64,000 nt of DNA from Streptomyces sp. ISL-1 (GTDB lineage Bacteria; Actinomycetota; Actinomycetes; Streptomycetales; Streptomycetaceae): the NCBI RefSeq assembly GCF_018614585.1, contig NZ_JAGGOI010000016.1, forward strand, positions 62,001 to 126,000. Direction: 5' to 3'. Below the pieces are notes generated by a model. That model saw only the letters and a program-made list of their open reading frames with translations, searched no databases and was not told where the DNA came from. Of the stretch, positions 16,636-25,367 are shown piece after piece; the stretch's first letter is position 1; every line of letters begins with the position of its first letter. The translations under genes were made by a program, and so were the position numbers.

Positions 16636-17633
16636 TTGTGGCTGTGCAGGATGTCGTTGAGGCCGCCCCAGACCGCGTTGTTCGGGCGGGCCTCGACGGC
16701 ACCGGTGACCGAGTTGCGGCGGAAAAGGATATTGCTCGCGCCGGAGAGCTCACGGGCCTTGACGATCTGCCCGTCGGGCATGGTGATCCGGGTGCCCGCG
16801 GTGACATACAGGCCGGCCTCGACGACGCACTCGTCGCCGAGCGCGATGCCGACGCCCGCCTCCGCGCCGATCAGGCAGCGCTCGCCGATCACGATGCGGA
16901 CGTTGCCGCCGCCGGAGAGGGTGCCCATGGTGGACGCTCCGCCGCCGATGTCCGAGCCGTCGCCGATGACGACGCCCGCGGAGATTCGGCCCTCGACCAT
17001 CGACGTGCCGAGCGTGCCGGCGTTGAAGTTGACGAAGCCCTCGTGCATCACGGTGGTGCCCTCGGCGAGGTGCGCGCCGAGCCGGACGCGGTCGGCGTCG
17101 GCGATGCGGACGCCCTTGGGCGCGACGTAGTCCGTCATCCGCGGGAACTTGTCGATGCTCGTCACGGCCAGGTGCAGGCCCTCGGCGCGGGCGTTCAGCC
17201 GCACCCTCTCCACCTGGTCGACGGCGACGGGTCCGAGCGAGGTCCAGGCGACATTGGAGAGCAGCCCGAAGAGACCGTCCAGGTTCTGGCCGTGCGGCTT
17301 GACCAGCCGGTGGCTCAGCAGGTGCAGGCGCAGATACGCGTCGTGCGCGTCCAGCGGCTTGTCGTCGAGCGAGGCGATGACCGTGCGGACGGCGACGACC
17401 TCGACGCCGCGGCGGGCATCCGGTCCGACGACCTTGGCGGCGCCTTCGCCGAGCAGTTCGACGGCACGCTCGGCGCTCAGCCGCTCGGTCCCGGCGGGCC
17501 CGGGCTCGGCGACGAGCTCGGGGGCGGGGAACCAGGTGTCCAGGACGTTGCCCTCGGCGGTCAGGGTGGCGAGTCCAGCGGCGACGGCGCCGGTGGTGCG
17601 AGTAGCGGTGGTGCTGTCGGGCGAGTCAGTCAT
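16632..17633 (-). CDS. dapD: 2,3,4,5-tetrahydropyridine-2,6-dicarboxylate N-succinyltransferase
   Basis: 333-aa left-handed beta-helix acyltransferase of the actinobacterial DapD type, which succinylates tetrahydrodipicolinate in the succinylase route to meso-diaminopimelate. The N-terminal helical domain (about 1-160) leads to hexapeptide repeats (GAHLAEGTTVMHEGFVNFNA, MVEGRISAGVVIGDGSDIGG, GERCLIGAEAGVGIALGDEC). It uses succinyl-CoA. The gene is convergent with dapA; the TAA (16634-16632) and the dapA TAG (16633-16635) overlap. TAGCGT ends 6 bp before ATG 17633 and no ribosome site is present, so the mRNA may be leaderless. Confidence 0.93.
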   Translation of the reverse strand: MTDSPDSTTATRTTGAVAAGLATLTAEGNVLDTWFPAPELVAEPGPAGTERLSAERAVELLGEGAAKVVGPDARRGVEVVAVRTVIASLDDKPLDAHDAYLRLHLLSHRLVKPHGQNLDGLFGLLSNVAWTSLGPVAVDQVERVRLNARAEGLHLAVTSIDKFPRMTDYVAPKGVRIADADRVRLGAHLAEGTTVMHEGFVNFNAGTLGTSMVEGRISAGVVIGDGSDIGGGASTMGTLSGGGNVRIVIGERCLIGAEAGVGIALGDECVVEAGLYVTAGTRITMPDGQIVKARELSGASNILFRRNSVTGAVEARPNNAVWGGLNDILHSHN

Positions 17634-18052
17634 AGTGAAACGCTAACCGGCAAGGGCCCGCGGGAGCGAACCGGTCTCAGTTGACGGGCGCGTGCGGAGC
17701 CTCCCGGCGGCGAGAACGGCGGCTCGGGCCGCCCCTGCGAGGACCGCGCAGGCGGGCGGGAGCAAGCCTGGTGCGGCGGCGTAGAGGGCTCCGCGCGGCG
17801 GCGGGGCGATTACCTGGCCCGCTGGGCGGAGACTCCCGCGTACAGCTTCTGGAAGCGGCCCGGCGCCTCGGATGCCGCGCCGCACGCTCTCAGGCGCACG
17901 CCGACGCCGCACCCCTGAAGCGCACCGCCGACGCCGCGCCCCCAAGCACACGGCCGACGCCGCACCGCGCCCTCTCAGGCGCACCGCCGATGCCGCACCG
18001 CACCACCTCAGGCGCACCGCCCTCAGTCGAGTCACCGGCCGCCGAATCCCCC
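17634..18052. other. 419-bp gene-free stretch with a degenerate tandem repeat
   Basis: No convincing coding frame. From about 17880 to 18030 a roughly 27-33-bp unit recurs four to five times in degenerate form, built around CTCAGGCGCACCGCCGACGC and close variants. The rest, 17640-17880, is GC-rich without visible structure apart from the dapD promoter at its left end. Confidence 0.6.
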
Positions 18053-18589
18053 TCAGCCGATGATCCGCGCCAGCATCTCCCGCGCGTACTCCGCCTCGTA
18101 CCGAGCGTCTGTCAGCAGCACCTGCAGACACATGCCGTCCATCAACGCCACCAGCGCCCGCGCCGTGACCGGGTCGGTCCGCCGGGCCAGGGTCTCGGCG
18201 AGTTCCTCGCACCACTCCGCGGCGACCGGCCGCAACGCGGGCCGCCGCAGGGCAGCCAGATAGAGCTCGTACTCCAGCTCCACACCCGTACGCTCGCCGC
18301 CCAGCCACTCCCCCATCACCCGGGAGAGCTCCTCGGCGAGGTCGGCGTCCGGATCGACGAGCGCGCCGCTCTTCCGGACCGCCGCCGCGAACCCCTCGTT
18401 TGCCTGGCGCAACGCGGCGACCAACAGTTCGTCGAGGGAGGCGAAGTGATACGTCGTCGAGCCGAGCGGCACATCGGCCTCCGCCGCCACGGTGCGGTGG
18501 CTGAGCCCGCCGATCCCGCTCCTGCCGACCACCCGGATCGCCGCGTCGATGATGCGCTGACGCCGCTCGGGGTCGTACCGCCGGGCCAT
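18053..18589 (-). CDS. TetR-family repressor
   Basis: 178-aa regulator with a TetR helix-turn-helix at about residues 8-55 (ERRQRIIDAAIRVVGRSG, LSHRTVAAEADVPLGSTTYHF) and a helical ligand-binding domain behind it. Its ATG overlaps the TGA of the SMR efflux gene by one base (TGATG), so both are made from one transcript. The promoter of that transcript carries a palindrome of the right size, so the protein most likely represses its own operon and is released by a substrate of the pump. Confidence 0.88.
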   Translation of the reverse strand: MARRYDPERRQRIIDAAIRVVGRSGIGGLSHRTVAAEADVPLGSTTYHFASLDELLVAALRQANEGFAAAVRKSGALVDPDADLAEELSRVMGEWLGGERTGVELEYELYLAALRRPALRPVAAEWCEELAETLARRTDPVTARALVALMDGMCLQVLLTDARYEAEYAREMLARIIG

Positions 18590-18909
18590 CAGTGGGCACC
18601 ACCCGCGTTGAGCACCACGACGCCGACGATCACCAGCGCGATGCCCGTGAGCCTCACCAGACTGGTCGACTCACCCATGAAGATCATGCCGATGGCGGCG
18701 ATCGCGGCCGTGCCGACGCCGGCCCAGATCGTGTACGCGGTGCCCACCGACATGGTCTTGAGAGTCTGGGCGAGCAGCGAGAAGGCGAGCACATAGCCCG
18801 CGACGGTGAGCAGCGAGGGCCACAGCCTGGTGAAGCCGTCGCTGTACTTCATGGCCGTCGTCCCGGCCACCTCCGCCGCGATGGCCGCGGCCAGCAGTCC
18901 GTATTCCAT
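18589..18909 (-). CDS. small multidrug resistance (SMR) efflux protein
   Basis: 106-aa four-helix membrane protein of the EmrE/SugE/QacE family. The essential glutamate is E14 in the first helix (LLAAAIAAEVAGTTAMK), followed by SDGFTRLWPSL and the third-helix motif GTAYTIWAGVGTAAIA. It works as an antiparallel dimer exchanging protons for cationic compounds such as quaternary amines or guanidinium. The start at 18909 is the family start; a longer frame to 18969 crosses the operator and is rejected. TACCGT ends 7 bp before ATG and no ribosome site is present, pointing to a leaderless mRNA. Confidence 0.9.
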   Translation of the reverse strand: MEYGLLAAAIAAEVAGTTAMKYSDGFTRLWPSLLTVAGYVLAFSLLAQTLKTMSVGTAYTIWAGVGTAAIAAIGMIFMGESTSLVRLTGIALVIVGVVVLNAGGAH

Positions 18910-18916
18910 GCGTACG

Positions 18917-18950
18917 ACGGTACACAACGTTGCGTACGGTTGTACGCAAC
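18917..18950 (-). promoter_or_regulatory. TetR operator over the SMR promoter
   Basis: Perfect inverted repeat GTTGCGTAC (18929-18937) / GTACGCAAC (18942-18950) with 4-bp spacer, covering the -35 to spacer region of a promoter whose -10 is TACCGT (18922-18917). A bound TetR protein would block polymerase. Confidence 0.65.
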
Positions 18951-18975
18951 ACTGCCGCGCCCGGCCCACCCGCCC

Positions 18976-19341
18976 TTAATCGAGCAAGGTCTTCTTCGGC
19001 CGCAGCACACAGAACTCATTGCCCTCGGGGTCGGTCAGGACCACCCACGTCGCCTCGGGCCCCTGCCCGACATCCGCCCGCCGCGCCCCGAGCCCGATGA
19101 TCCTCTCGACCTCGGCGGCCTGGTCGTCCGGTGTGAGGTCGATGTGCAGCCGGTTCTTCACGGTCTTGCCCTCGGCCACAGGCACGAAGGTGATCCCCGG
19201 CAGGGTCGACTCGTCGGCCCCGATGACGATTTCGTCATCGGCCTCGAAGACCACCCTCCAGTTCAGGACCCGGCTCCAGAAGCGGGCGAGCGCCGGCAGA
19301 TCGTGGGCGTCGACGACGACGGTGTACAGCGAAACGGCCAT
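18976..19341 (-). CDS. VOC (glyoxalase/bleomycin-resistance fold) family protein
   Basis: 121-aa protein of two beta-alpha-beta-beta-beta units (LYTVVVDAHDLPALARFWSRVL at 5-26 and RLHIDLTPDDQAAEVERI at about 65-82). The actinobacterial subgroup ends with WVVLTDPEGNEFCVL, as here. The fold is shared by glyoxalases, dioxygenases and drug-binding proteins; the substrate is unknown. It lies upstream of, and points toward, the SMR promoter but is a separate gene. Confidence 0.8.
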   Translation of the reverse strand: MAVSLYTVVVDAHDLPALARFWSRVLNWRVVFEADDEIVIGADESTLPGITFVPVAEGKTVKNRLHIDLTPDDQAAEVERIIGLGARRADVGQGPEATWVVLTDPEGNEFCVLRPKKTLLD

Positions 19342-19460
19342 GCCCGCCAGTGTGCCTGGCGGGCATGGCCGCTTCGTGGAACTCGGCGGAGCCGGGTCTT
19401 GGAGGGCCGGTCTCGGACACCTGACCTCAGGACGGCCGGAGAACTCAGACTGCTCAGCCG

Positions 19461-19514
19461 GCTCAGACGGCTCAGACGGCTCAGACGGCTCAGACGGCTC
19501 AGACGGCTCAGACG
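19461..19514. repeat. six perfect 9-bp tandem repeats
   Basis: GCTCAGACG is repeated six times without change, with decayed copies on both sides (from about 19444 and to about 19540). The array ends at the stop codon of the downstream-lying sufT gene and is a likely slippage hotspot. Confidence 0.9.
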
Positions 19515-19534
19515 GCTAAGCCGGTTCAGAGCGC

Positions 19535-19873
19535 TCAGACGTTGAAGCCCAGCGCGCGCAGCTGCTCGCGCCCGTCGTCCGTGATCTTGTCCGGGCCCCA
19601 CGGCGGCATCCAGACCCAGTTGATCTTCAGCTCGTTGACGAGGCCGTCCGTCGCCGACTTCGCCTGGTCCTCGATCACATCGGTCAGCGGACAGGCCGCG
19701 GACGTCAGCGTCATGTCCAGGGTCGCGACATTGGAGTCGTCGACGTGGATGCCGTAGATCAGGCCGAGGTTGACGACGTCGATACCCAGCTCGGGGTCGA
19801 CGACGTCGTACAGCGCCTCGCGGATCTCTTCCTCGGAGGCCGGCTTCAGTGCGGTCCCTGCGTTCTCGGTCAT
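19535..19873 (-). CDS. sufT: SUF-associated MIP18/DUF59 Fe-S assembly factor
   Basis: 112-aa protein of the MIP18 (DUF59) family. EEEIREALYDVVDPELGIDVVNLGLIYGI covers the first half, TSAACPLTDVIEDQ holds the conserved cysteine, and GFNV closes it. SufT-type proteins help mature Fe-S proteins. It is the last gene of the suf operon, with ATG overlapping the TGA of sufU (ATGA). Confidence 0.88.
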   Translation of the reverse strand: MTENAGTALKPASEEEIREALYDVVDPELGIDVVNLGLIYGIHVDDSNVATLDMTLTSAACPLTDVIEDQAKSATDGLVNELKINWVWMPPWGPDKITDDGREQLRALGFNV

Positions 19874-20334
19874 GCCGTCTTCCTCTCGGGGGCCTCACCC
19901 AGCGCCTGGGCGGTCGCGTCTTTCCACGCCATCCAGCTCAGCAGCGCGCACTTCACGCGGGCCGGGTACTTGGAGACGCCGGCGAACGCGACCGCGTCCT
20001 CCAGCACCTCCTCCATCGCGTCGTCCGGTTCCAGCTGACCCCTGGACTGCATCAGTTCCAGGAAGGTCGACTGGATCTTCTGCGCCTCGGCGAGCTCCTT
20101 GCCAACCAGCAGCTCGTTGAGCACGGACGCACTGGCCTGGCTGATGGAGCAGCCCTGGCCCTCGTACGAAATGTCCGCGATCAGCGAACCGTCGTACCGC
20201 ACGCGCAGAGTGATCTCGTCGCCGCAGGTCGGGTTGACGTGGTGCACCTCGGCATCGCCATCCCGCAAGCCCCGCCCGTGCGGGTGCTTGTAGTGGTCCA
20301 GGATGACGTCCTGGTACATCGAATCAAGCTTCAC
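19870..20334 (-). CDS. sufU: Fe-S assembly sulfurtransferase/scaffold SufU
   Basis: 154-aa SufU-type protein. The zinc and sulfur-accepting residues are visible: C in NPTCGDEI, C in GQGCSISQAS and C in RVKCALLSW, together with the insertion between them that separates SufU from IscU. It accepts persulfide sulfur from SufS and passes it to SufBCD. GTG start at 20334; it follows sufS after 11 bp. Confidence 0.93.
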   Translation of the reverse strand: MKLDSMYQDVILDHYKHPHGRGLRDGDAEVHHVNPTCGDEITLRVRYDGSLIADISYEGQGCSISQASASVLNELLVGKELAEAQKIQSTFLELMQSRGQLEPDDAMEEVLEDAVAFAGVSKYPARVKCALLSWMAWKDATAQALGEAPERKTA

Positions 20335-20345
20335 GTCCCAGCCCT

Positions 20346-21614
20346 TCAGCCGAAGAAGTTCCGTACGTGCTCCAGCCCGTCGATCAGCGCGTCGACCTCG
20401 TTCGGCGTGGAGTACAGATAGAACGACGCCCGCGTGGTCGCAGGAATTCCGTACCGCAGGCAGACCGGCCGCGCGCAGTGGTGGCCGACCCGGACCGCGA
20501 TGCCCTGCTCGTCGAGAACCTGGCCCACGTCGTGCGGGTGGATGTCACCGAGTGTGAACGAGATCGCGGCGCCGCGCTCCTCGGCCGTGGTGGGGCCGAT
20601 GATCCGCAGGTCCGGGACCTCGAGCAGCCTCTTCACCGCGTACTCGGTGAGGATGTGCTCGTGCTGGGCGACCTTGTCCATGCCGATCCCGGACAGGTAG
20701 TCCACGGCCGCGCCGAGGCCGACGGCCTGGGCGATCGGGGGCGTACCGGCCTCGAACTTGTGCGGCGCGGGGGCGTACGTCGACGAGTGCATCGACACGG
20801 TCTCGATCATCTCGCCGCCGCCGAGGAACGGCGGCAGGTCCTCGAGCAGCTCCTGCCGGCCCCACAGCACGCCGATACCGGTCGGGCCGCACATCTTGTG
20901 GCCGGTGAAGGCCACGAAGTCGGCCTGCAGCGCCTGCACGTCCAGCGGCATGTGCGGCGCGGCCTGCGAGGCGTCGATCAGGACCAGCGCGCCGACGTCC
21001 TGCGCACGGCGCACAAGCGCCTCGACCGGGTTGACCGTGCCCATGATGTTGGAGACCAGCGTGAAGGAGACGATCTTCGTCTTCTCGGTGATGATCTCGT
21101 CGATGTTGGACAGGTCGAGACGGCCGTCGTCGGTGAGGCCGAACCACTTCAGCTTCGCGCCGGTGCGCTGCGAGAGCAGCTGCCACGGAACGATGTTGGA
21201 GTGGTGCTCCATCTCGGTGATGACGATCTCGGTCTCGTGGTCCACGCGGTAGGGCTCGTCCGCCCAGCCGAGCATGTTGGCCACGAGGTTGAGGGACTCC
21301 GAGGCGTTCTTGGTGAAGATGACCTCGTTGCGGCTCGGCGCGTTGATGAACGCGGCGACCTTGTCGCGGGCGCCCTCGTACAGCGCCGTGGCTTCCTCGG
21401 CGAGCACATGCACGCCCCGGTGGACGTTGGCATTGTGCTGTTCGTAGTACTCGCTCAGCACATCGAGCACCTGGCGCGGCGTCTGGGACGTCGCCGCGTT
21501 GTCCAGATACACGAGCTTCTTCCCGTCATGGATCAAGCGATCCAGGATCGGGAAGTCCTTGCGGATCGCCTCGGTGTCGAGGAGGCCGGGGAGCCCCTGG
21601 TGGGCCACAGTCAC
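20346..21614 (-). CDS. sufS: cysteine desulfurase SufS
   Basis: 422-aa class II PLP-dependent desulfurase that removes sulfur from cysteine. The PLP lysine lies in FTGHKMCGPTG and the sulfur-carrying cysteine in RVGHHCARPVC; YLDNAATSQTP is near the N-terminus. Partner is SufU. GTG start 21614 overlaps the sufC stop (GTGA). Confidence 0.95.
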   Translation of the reverse strand: MTVAHQGLPGLLDTEAIRKDFPILDRLIHDGKKLVYLDNAATSQTPRQVLDVLSEYYEQHNANVHRGVHVLAEEATALYEGARDKVAAFINAPSRNEVIFTKNASESLNLVANMLGWADEPYRVDHETEIVITEMEHHSNIVPWQLLSQRTGAKLKWFGLTDDGRLDLSNIDEIITEKTKIVSFTLVSNIMGTVNPVEALVRRAQDVGALVLIDASQAAPHMPLDVQALQADFVAFTGHKMCGPTGIGVLWGRQELLEDLPPFLGGGEMIETVSMHSSTYAPAPHKFEAGTPPIAQAVGLGAAVDYLSGIGMDKVAQHEHILTEYAVKRLLEVPDLRIIGPTTAEERGAAISFTLGDIHPHDVGQVLDEQGIAVRVGHHCARPVCLRYGIPATTRASFYLYSTPNEVDALIDGLEHVRNFFG

Positions 21615-22375
21615 GCGGATACGCCACCCTTCGTGTATGCCTCGTAGCCCTCGGCCTCGAGCTTGTCGGCGAGCTCGGCGCCGCCGGACTCGGCGATGCG
21701 GCCGTTCGCGAAAACGTGCACGAAGTCGGGCTTGATGTAGCGCAGGATGCGCGTGTAGTGCGTGATCAGCAGCGTGCCGACCTCACCGGTCCCGTGGACG
21801 CGGTTGACGCCCTCGGCGACCTGGCGCAGGGCGTCGACGTCCAGGCCGGAGTCGGTCTCGTCCAGGATCGCGATCTTCGGCTTGAGGAGCTCCAGCTGAA
21901 GGATCTCGTGGCGCTTCTTCTCACCGCCGGAGAAGCCCTCGTTCACATTGCGCTCGGCGAAGGCCGGGTCCATCTGGAGCTTCTCCATGGCGGACTTGAC
22001 CTCCTTCACCCAGGTACGCAGCTTGGGGGCCTCGCCGCGGATCGCCGTCGCCGACGTACGCAGGAAGTTGGAGACCGAGACGCCGGGGACCTCGACCGGG
22101 TACTGCATGGCCAGGAACATGCCGGCGCGGGCGCGCTCGTCGACGGTCATCTCAAGGACGTTCTCGCCGTCCAGAGTCACGGTGCCACTGGTGATCGTGT
22201 ACTTGGGGTGGCCCGCGATGGAGTAGGCGAGGGTCGACTTGCCGGAGCCGTTGGGGCCCATGATGGCGTGGGTCTCGCCCTGCTTCACGGTCAGGTCGAC
22301 GCCCTTGAGGATCTCCCGGGGGCCGTTCTCGGCCTCGACGGAGACGTGCAGGTCGCGGATTTCAAGCGTTGCCAT
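21611..22375 (-). CDS. sufC: Fe-S assembly ATPase SufC
   Basis: 254-aa ABC-type ATPase of the SufBCD scaffold. Walker A GPNGSGKST, signature FSGGEKKRHE and Walker B AILDETDSGLD are complete. Start 22375 (MATLEIRDLHV) is the family start; the frame extends further upstream through the Rieske gene region without meaning. It lies 7 bp after the Rieske gene. Confidence 0.95.
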   Translation of the reverse strand: MATLEIRDLHVSVEAENGPREILKGVDLTVKQGETHAIMGPNGSGKSTLAYSIAGHPKYTITSGTVTLDGENVLEMTVDERARAGMFLAMQYPVEVPGVSVSNFLRTSATAIRGEAPKLRTWVKEVKSAMEKLQMDPAFAERNVNEGFSGGEKKRHEILQLELLKPKIAILDETDSGLDVDALRQVAEGVNRVHGTGEVGTLLITHYTRILRYIKPDFVHVFANGRIAESGGAELADKLEAEGYEAYTKGGVSA

Positions 22376-22382
22376 GGGTGAC

Positions 22383-22703
22383 TCAGGACTCCTGGGTGAC
22401 GGAGACGAGCACATCGTCCCCTTCGATCTTGACGGGGTATACGGGGACGGGGCGCGTCGCGGGGAGACCGGACGGCTTGCCGGTGCGGAGGTCGAAGCTG
22501 GAGCCGTGCAGCCAGCACTCGATCTGGCAGTCCTCCACCTCGCCCTCGGACAGCGAGACATTCGCGTGCGAACAGATGTCGTTGATCGCAAACACTTCGC
22601 CGCACGTACGGACGACGGAGACCGGCGTGCCGTCGAGTTCCACCCGCTTCGGGGTGTCCTCCTCCAGCTCGCTCAGTCCACAGGCTCGGACGAAGGCTGC
22701 CAT
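22383..22703 (-). CDS. Rieske [2Fe-2S] ferredoxin of the suf operon
   Basis: 106-aa soluble Rieske protein resembling non-heme dioxygenase ferredoxin subunits. The cluster ligands are in CSHANVSL (C-x-H) and CWLHGSSFD (C-x2-H). There is no signal peptide, so it is cytoplasmic. It sits between sufD and sufC, its ATG overlapping the sufD stop (TGATG), an arrangement known in actinobacterial suf operons. It may deliver electrons during cluster assembly; this is inferred from position. Confidence 0.9.
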   Translation of the reverse strand: MAAFVRACGLSELEEDTPKRVELDGTPVSVVRTCGEVFAINDICSHANVSLSEGEVEDCQIECWLHGSSFDLRTGKPSGLPATRPVPVYPVKIEGDDVLVSVTQES

Positions 22704-23884
22704 CAGACGGACGCCTCCAGCTCCGCGTCGATCTTGGCGAGCAGGCGCTCCTCGACGTCGGGGAGACTGATCTTCTGGACCAGCTCGGCGAAGAAGCCGC
22801 GGACCACCAGACGGCGGGCCTCGTCGGCCGGAATACCGCGGGACTGCAGGTAGAAGAGCTGCTCGTCGTCGAAGCGGCCGGTGGCGGAGGCGTGACCCGC
22901 ACCGACGATCTCGCCGGTCTCGATCTCCAGGTTCGGTACGGAGTCGACACGCGCGCCGTCCGTGAGGACGAGGTTGCGGTTCATCTCGTACGTGTCCGTG
23001 CCCTCGGCCGTGGCCTCGATCAGGACATCGCCGATCCACACCGCGTGCGCGTCCTGGCCCTGCAACGCGCCCTTGTAGGCGGCGTTGGAGCGGCAGTGCG
23101 GGGCGTTGTGGTCGACCATGAGGCGGTGCTCCTGGTGCTGGCCCTGGTCGGTGAAGTACAGACCGAAGAGCTCGGCCTCGCCGCCGGGGCCCGCGTAGGA
23201 AACGCGCGGGTGCAGGCGTACGACATCGCCGCCGAAGGTGACGACGATCGACTTGAAGGAGGCGTCCCGGCCGACCAGCGCATTGTGCTGGGAGACGTGG
23301 ACGGCCTTTTCGTCCCAGTCCTGGACGGAGACGACGGTGAGCTTCGCTCCGTCGCCGAGCAGGTAGTCGACATTGGAGGCGAGCACCGCGTCACCGGTGT
23401 GGTCGATGACCACGACGGCCTCGGCGAAGGCGCCGAGCTCGATGACCTGGTGGGCGTAGGCGGTGCCGCCCTCGCCGTGCACGGCGATGCGGACCGGCTC
23501 GGTGAGCACGGTCTCCTTGGGCACCGTGACTACCGAGGCCGTCTCGAAGGAGGAGTACGCCTGGGCGGCGACACGGTCCACCGGGGTGCCCGCCCTGCCG
23601 AGCCGCGCGTCATCGCGGCCGACGGTCTCGATGATGACGCCCTCGGGGGCGTCGATCGCGACCTTGATGGCGCTGCCGGTCGCGACGGCGGTGCCGTCGT
23701 GCAGACCGGCCAGCCGCTCCAGCGGAGTGAAACGCCACTCCTCCTCCCGGCCGTGCGGGACCGGGAAGTCCGCCACGTCGAAGGACGGCGGCGCACTCAT
23801 GCGGGTGGCGACGGTCGACTCGGCGGCCACCGCGATCGAACCGGCAGTGGTGGACCCCGCCGGAATGTTCTGAGCCTCAGCCAT
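22703..23884 (-). CDS. sufD: Fe-S cluster assembly protein SufD
   Basis: 393-aa scaffold subunit that pairs with SufB. The N-terminal part is variable; the core beta-helix (from about residue 150) ends in the conserved HASATGRFDDEQLFYLQSRG and RRLVVRGFFAEL, which also occur in SufB. It lies 61 bp after sufB, and its stop overlaps the Rieske start. Confidence 0.94.
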   Translation of the reverse strand: MAEAQNIPAGSTTAGSIAVAAESTVATRMSAPPSFDVADFPVPHGREEEWRFTPLERLAGLHDGTAVATGSAIKVAIDAPEGVIIETVGRDDARLGRAGTPVDRVAAQAYSSFETASVVTVPKETVLTEPVRIAVHGEGGTAYAHQVIELGAFAEAVVVIDHTGDAVLASNVDYLLGDGAKLTVVSVQDWDEKAVHVSQHNALVGRDASFKSIVVTFGGDVVRLHPRVSYAGPGGEAELFGLYFTDQGQHQEHRLMVDHNAPHCRSNAAYKGALQGQDAHAVWIGDVLIEATAEGTDTYEMNRNLVLTDGARVDSVPNLEIETGEIVGAGHASATGRFDDEQLFYLQSRGIPADEARRLVVRGFFAELVQKISLPDVEERLLAKIDAELEASV

Positions 23885-23945
23885 GGCTGTCGTCTTGCTC
23901 TCTTCCTACGTCGAAAAACAGTTGCTGCTCCGGGAGGGCGGGGCC

Positions 23946-25367
23946 TTAGCCGACCGACCCCTCCATCTGCAGCTCGATCAGCCGGTTGAGCTCGAGCGCG
24001 TACTCCATGGGCAGTTCCTTGGCGATCGGCTCGACGAAGCCGCGCACGATCATCGCCATCGCCTCGAACTCCGTCATACCGCGGCTCATCAGGTAGAAGA
24101 GCTGGTCGTCGGAGACCTTGGAGACGGTCGCCTCGTGGCCCATGGACACGTCGTCCTCGCGGACGTCCACGTACGGGTAGGTGTCGGAGCGGGAGATCGT
24201 GTCGACCAGCAGCGCGTCACAGAGCACATTGGACTTCGAGCCCGCAGCGCCCTCGCCGATCTCGATCAGACCGCGGTAGGAGGTACGGCCGCCGCCTCGT
24301 GCCACCGACTTGGAGACGATGTTCGAGGAGGTGTTCGGGGCCATGTGGACCATCTTGGCGCCGGCGTCCTGGTGCTGGCCCTCGCCCGCGAAGGCGATGG
24401 ACAGGGTCTCGCCCTTGGCGTGCTCGCCCATCAGGTAGACGGCCGGGTACTTCATGGTGACCTTGGAACCGATGTTGCCGTCGACCCACTCCATGGTCGC
24501 GCCCTCGTACGCCACGGCGCGCTTGGTGACCAGGTTGTAGACGTTGTTCGACCAGTTCTGGATCGTCGTGTAGCGGCAGCGGCCGCCCTTCTTGACGATG
24601 ATCTCGACCACGGCGCTGTGCAGCGAGTCCGAGGAGTAGATCGGGGCGGTGCAGCCCTCGACGTAGTGGACGTAGGCGTCCTCGTCGACGATGATCAGCG
24701 TCCGCTCGAACTGGCCCATGTTCTCCGTGTTGATACGGAAGTAGGCCTGCAGCGGGATGTCGACCTTCACGCCCTTGGGGACGTAGATGAAGGAGCCACC
24801 GGACCACACGGCGGAGTTCAGCGAGGCGAACTTGTTGTCGCCGACCGGGATGACAGTGCCGAAGTACTCCTGGAAGAGCTCCGGGTGCTGCTTCAGCGCG
24901 GTGTCCGTGTCGAGGAAGATGACGCCCTGCTCCTCCAGGTCCTCACGGATCTGGTGGTAGACGACCTCGGACTCGTACTGAGCGGCGACACCGGCGACCA
25001 GGCGCTGCTTCTCCGCCTCCGGGATGCCGAGCCTGTCGTACGTGTTCTTGATGTCCTCGGGCAGGTCCTCCCAGGACTCCGCCTGCTTCTCGGTGGACCG
25101 AACGAAGTACTTGATGTTGTTGAAGTCGATGCCCGACAGGTCCGAGCCCCAGCTCGGCATCGGCTTCTTGTCGAACAGCCGCAGCCCCTTGAGGCGCAGC
25201 TTCAGCATCCACTCCGGCTCGTTCTTCTTCGTCGAGATGTCGCGGACGACTTCCTCGGACAGGCCGCGCTTGGCCGCGGCACCCGCCGCGTCGGAGTCGG
25301 CCCAGCCGAATTCGTACGTACCCAGGCCCTCGAGTTCGGGGTGGGCAGTCTCCGTGGGGAGAGTCAT
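23946..25367 (-). CDS. sufB: Fe-S cluster assembly scaffold SufB
   Basis: 473-aa main scaffold subunit on which the cluster forms. Recognisable parts are VVYHQIREDLEEQGVIF, FIYVPKGVKVDIPLQAYFRI, YVHYVEGCTAPIYSSDSLHS (cysteine near the sulfur path) and the C-terminal EATVSKVSDDQLFYLMSRG. ATG 25367 overlaps the stop of sufR (ATGA), so regulator and scaffold are co-translated. Confidence 0.95.
   Translation of the reverse strand: MTLPTETAHPELEGLGTYEFGWADSDAAGAAAKRGLSEEVVRDISTKKNEPEWMLKLRLKGLRLFDKKPMPSWGSDLSGIDFNNIKYFVRSTEKQAESWEDLPEDIKNTYDRLGIPEAEKQRLVAGVAAQYESEVVYHQIREDLEEQGVIFLDTDTALKQHPELFQEYFGTVIPVGDNKFASLNSAVWSGGSFIYVPKGVKVDIPLQAYFRINTENMGQFERTLIIVDEDAYVHYVEGCTAPIYSSDSLHSAVVEIIVKKGGRCRYTTIQNWSNNVYNLVTKRAVAYEGATMEWVDGNIGSKVTMKYPAVYLMGEHAKGETLSIAFAGEGQHQDAGAKMVHMAPNTSSNIVSKSVARGGGRTSYRGLIEIGEGAAGSKSNVLCDALLVDTISRSDTYPYVDVREDDVSMGHEATVSKVSDDQLFYLMSRGMTEFEAMAMIVRGFVEPIAKELPMEYALELNRLIELQMEGSVG

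Noticed and set aside
18589..18969. Longer SMR protein starting at 18969
   Set aside because: It would translate through the promoter and operator and add 20 residues not found in SMR proteins.
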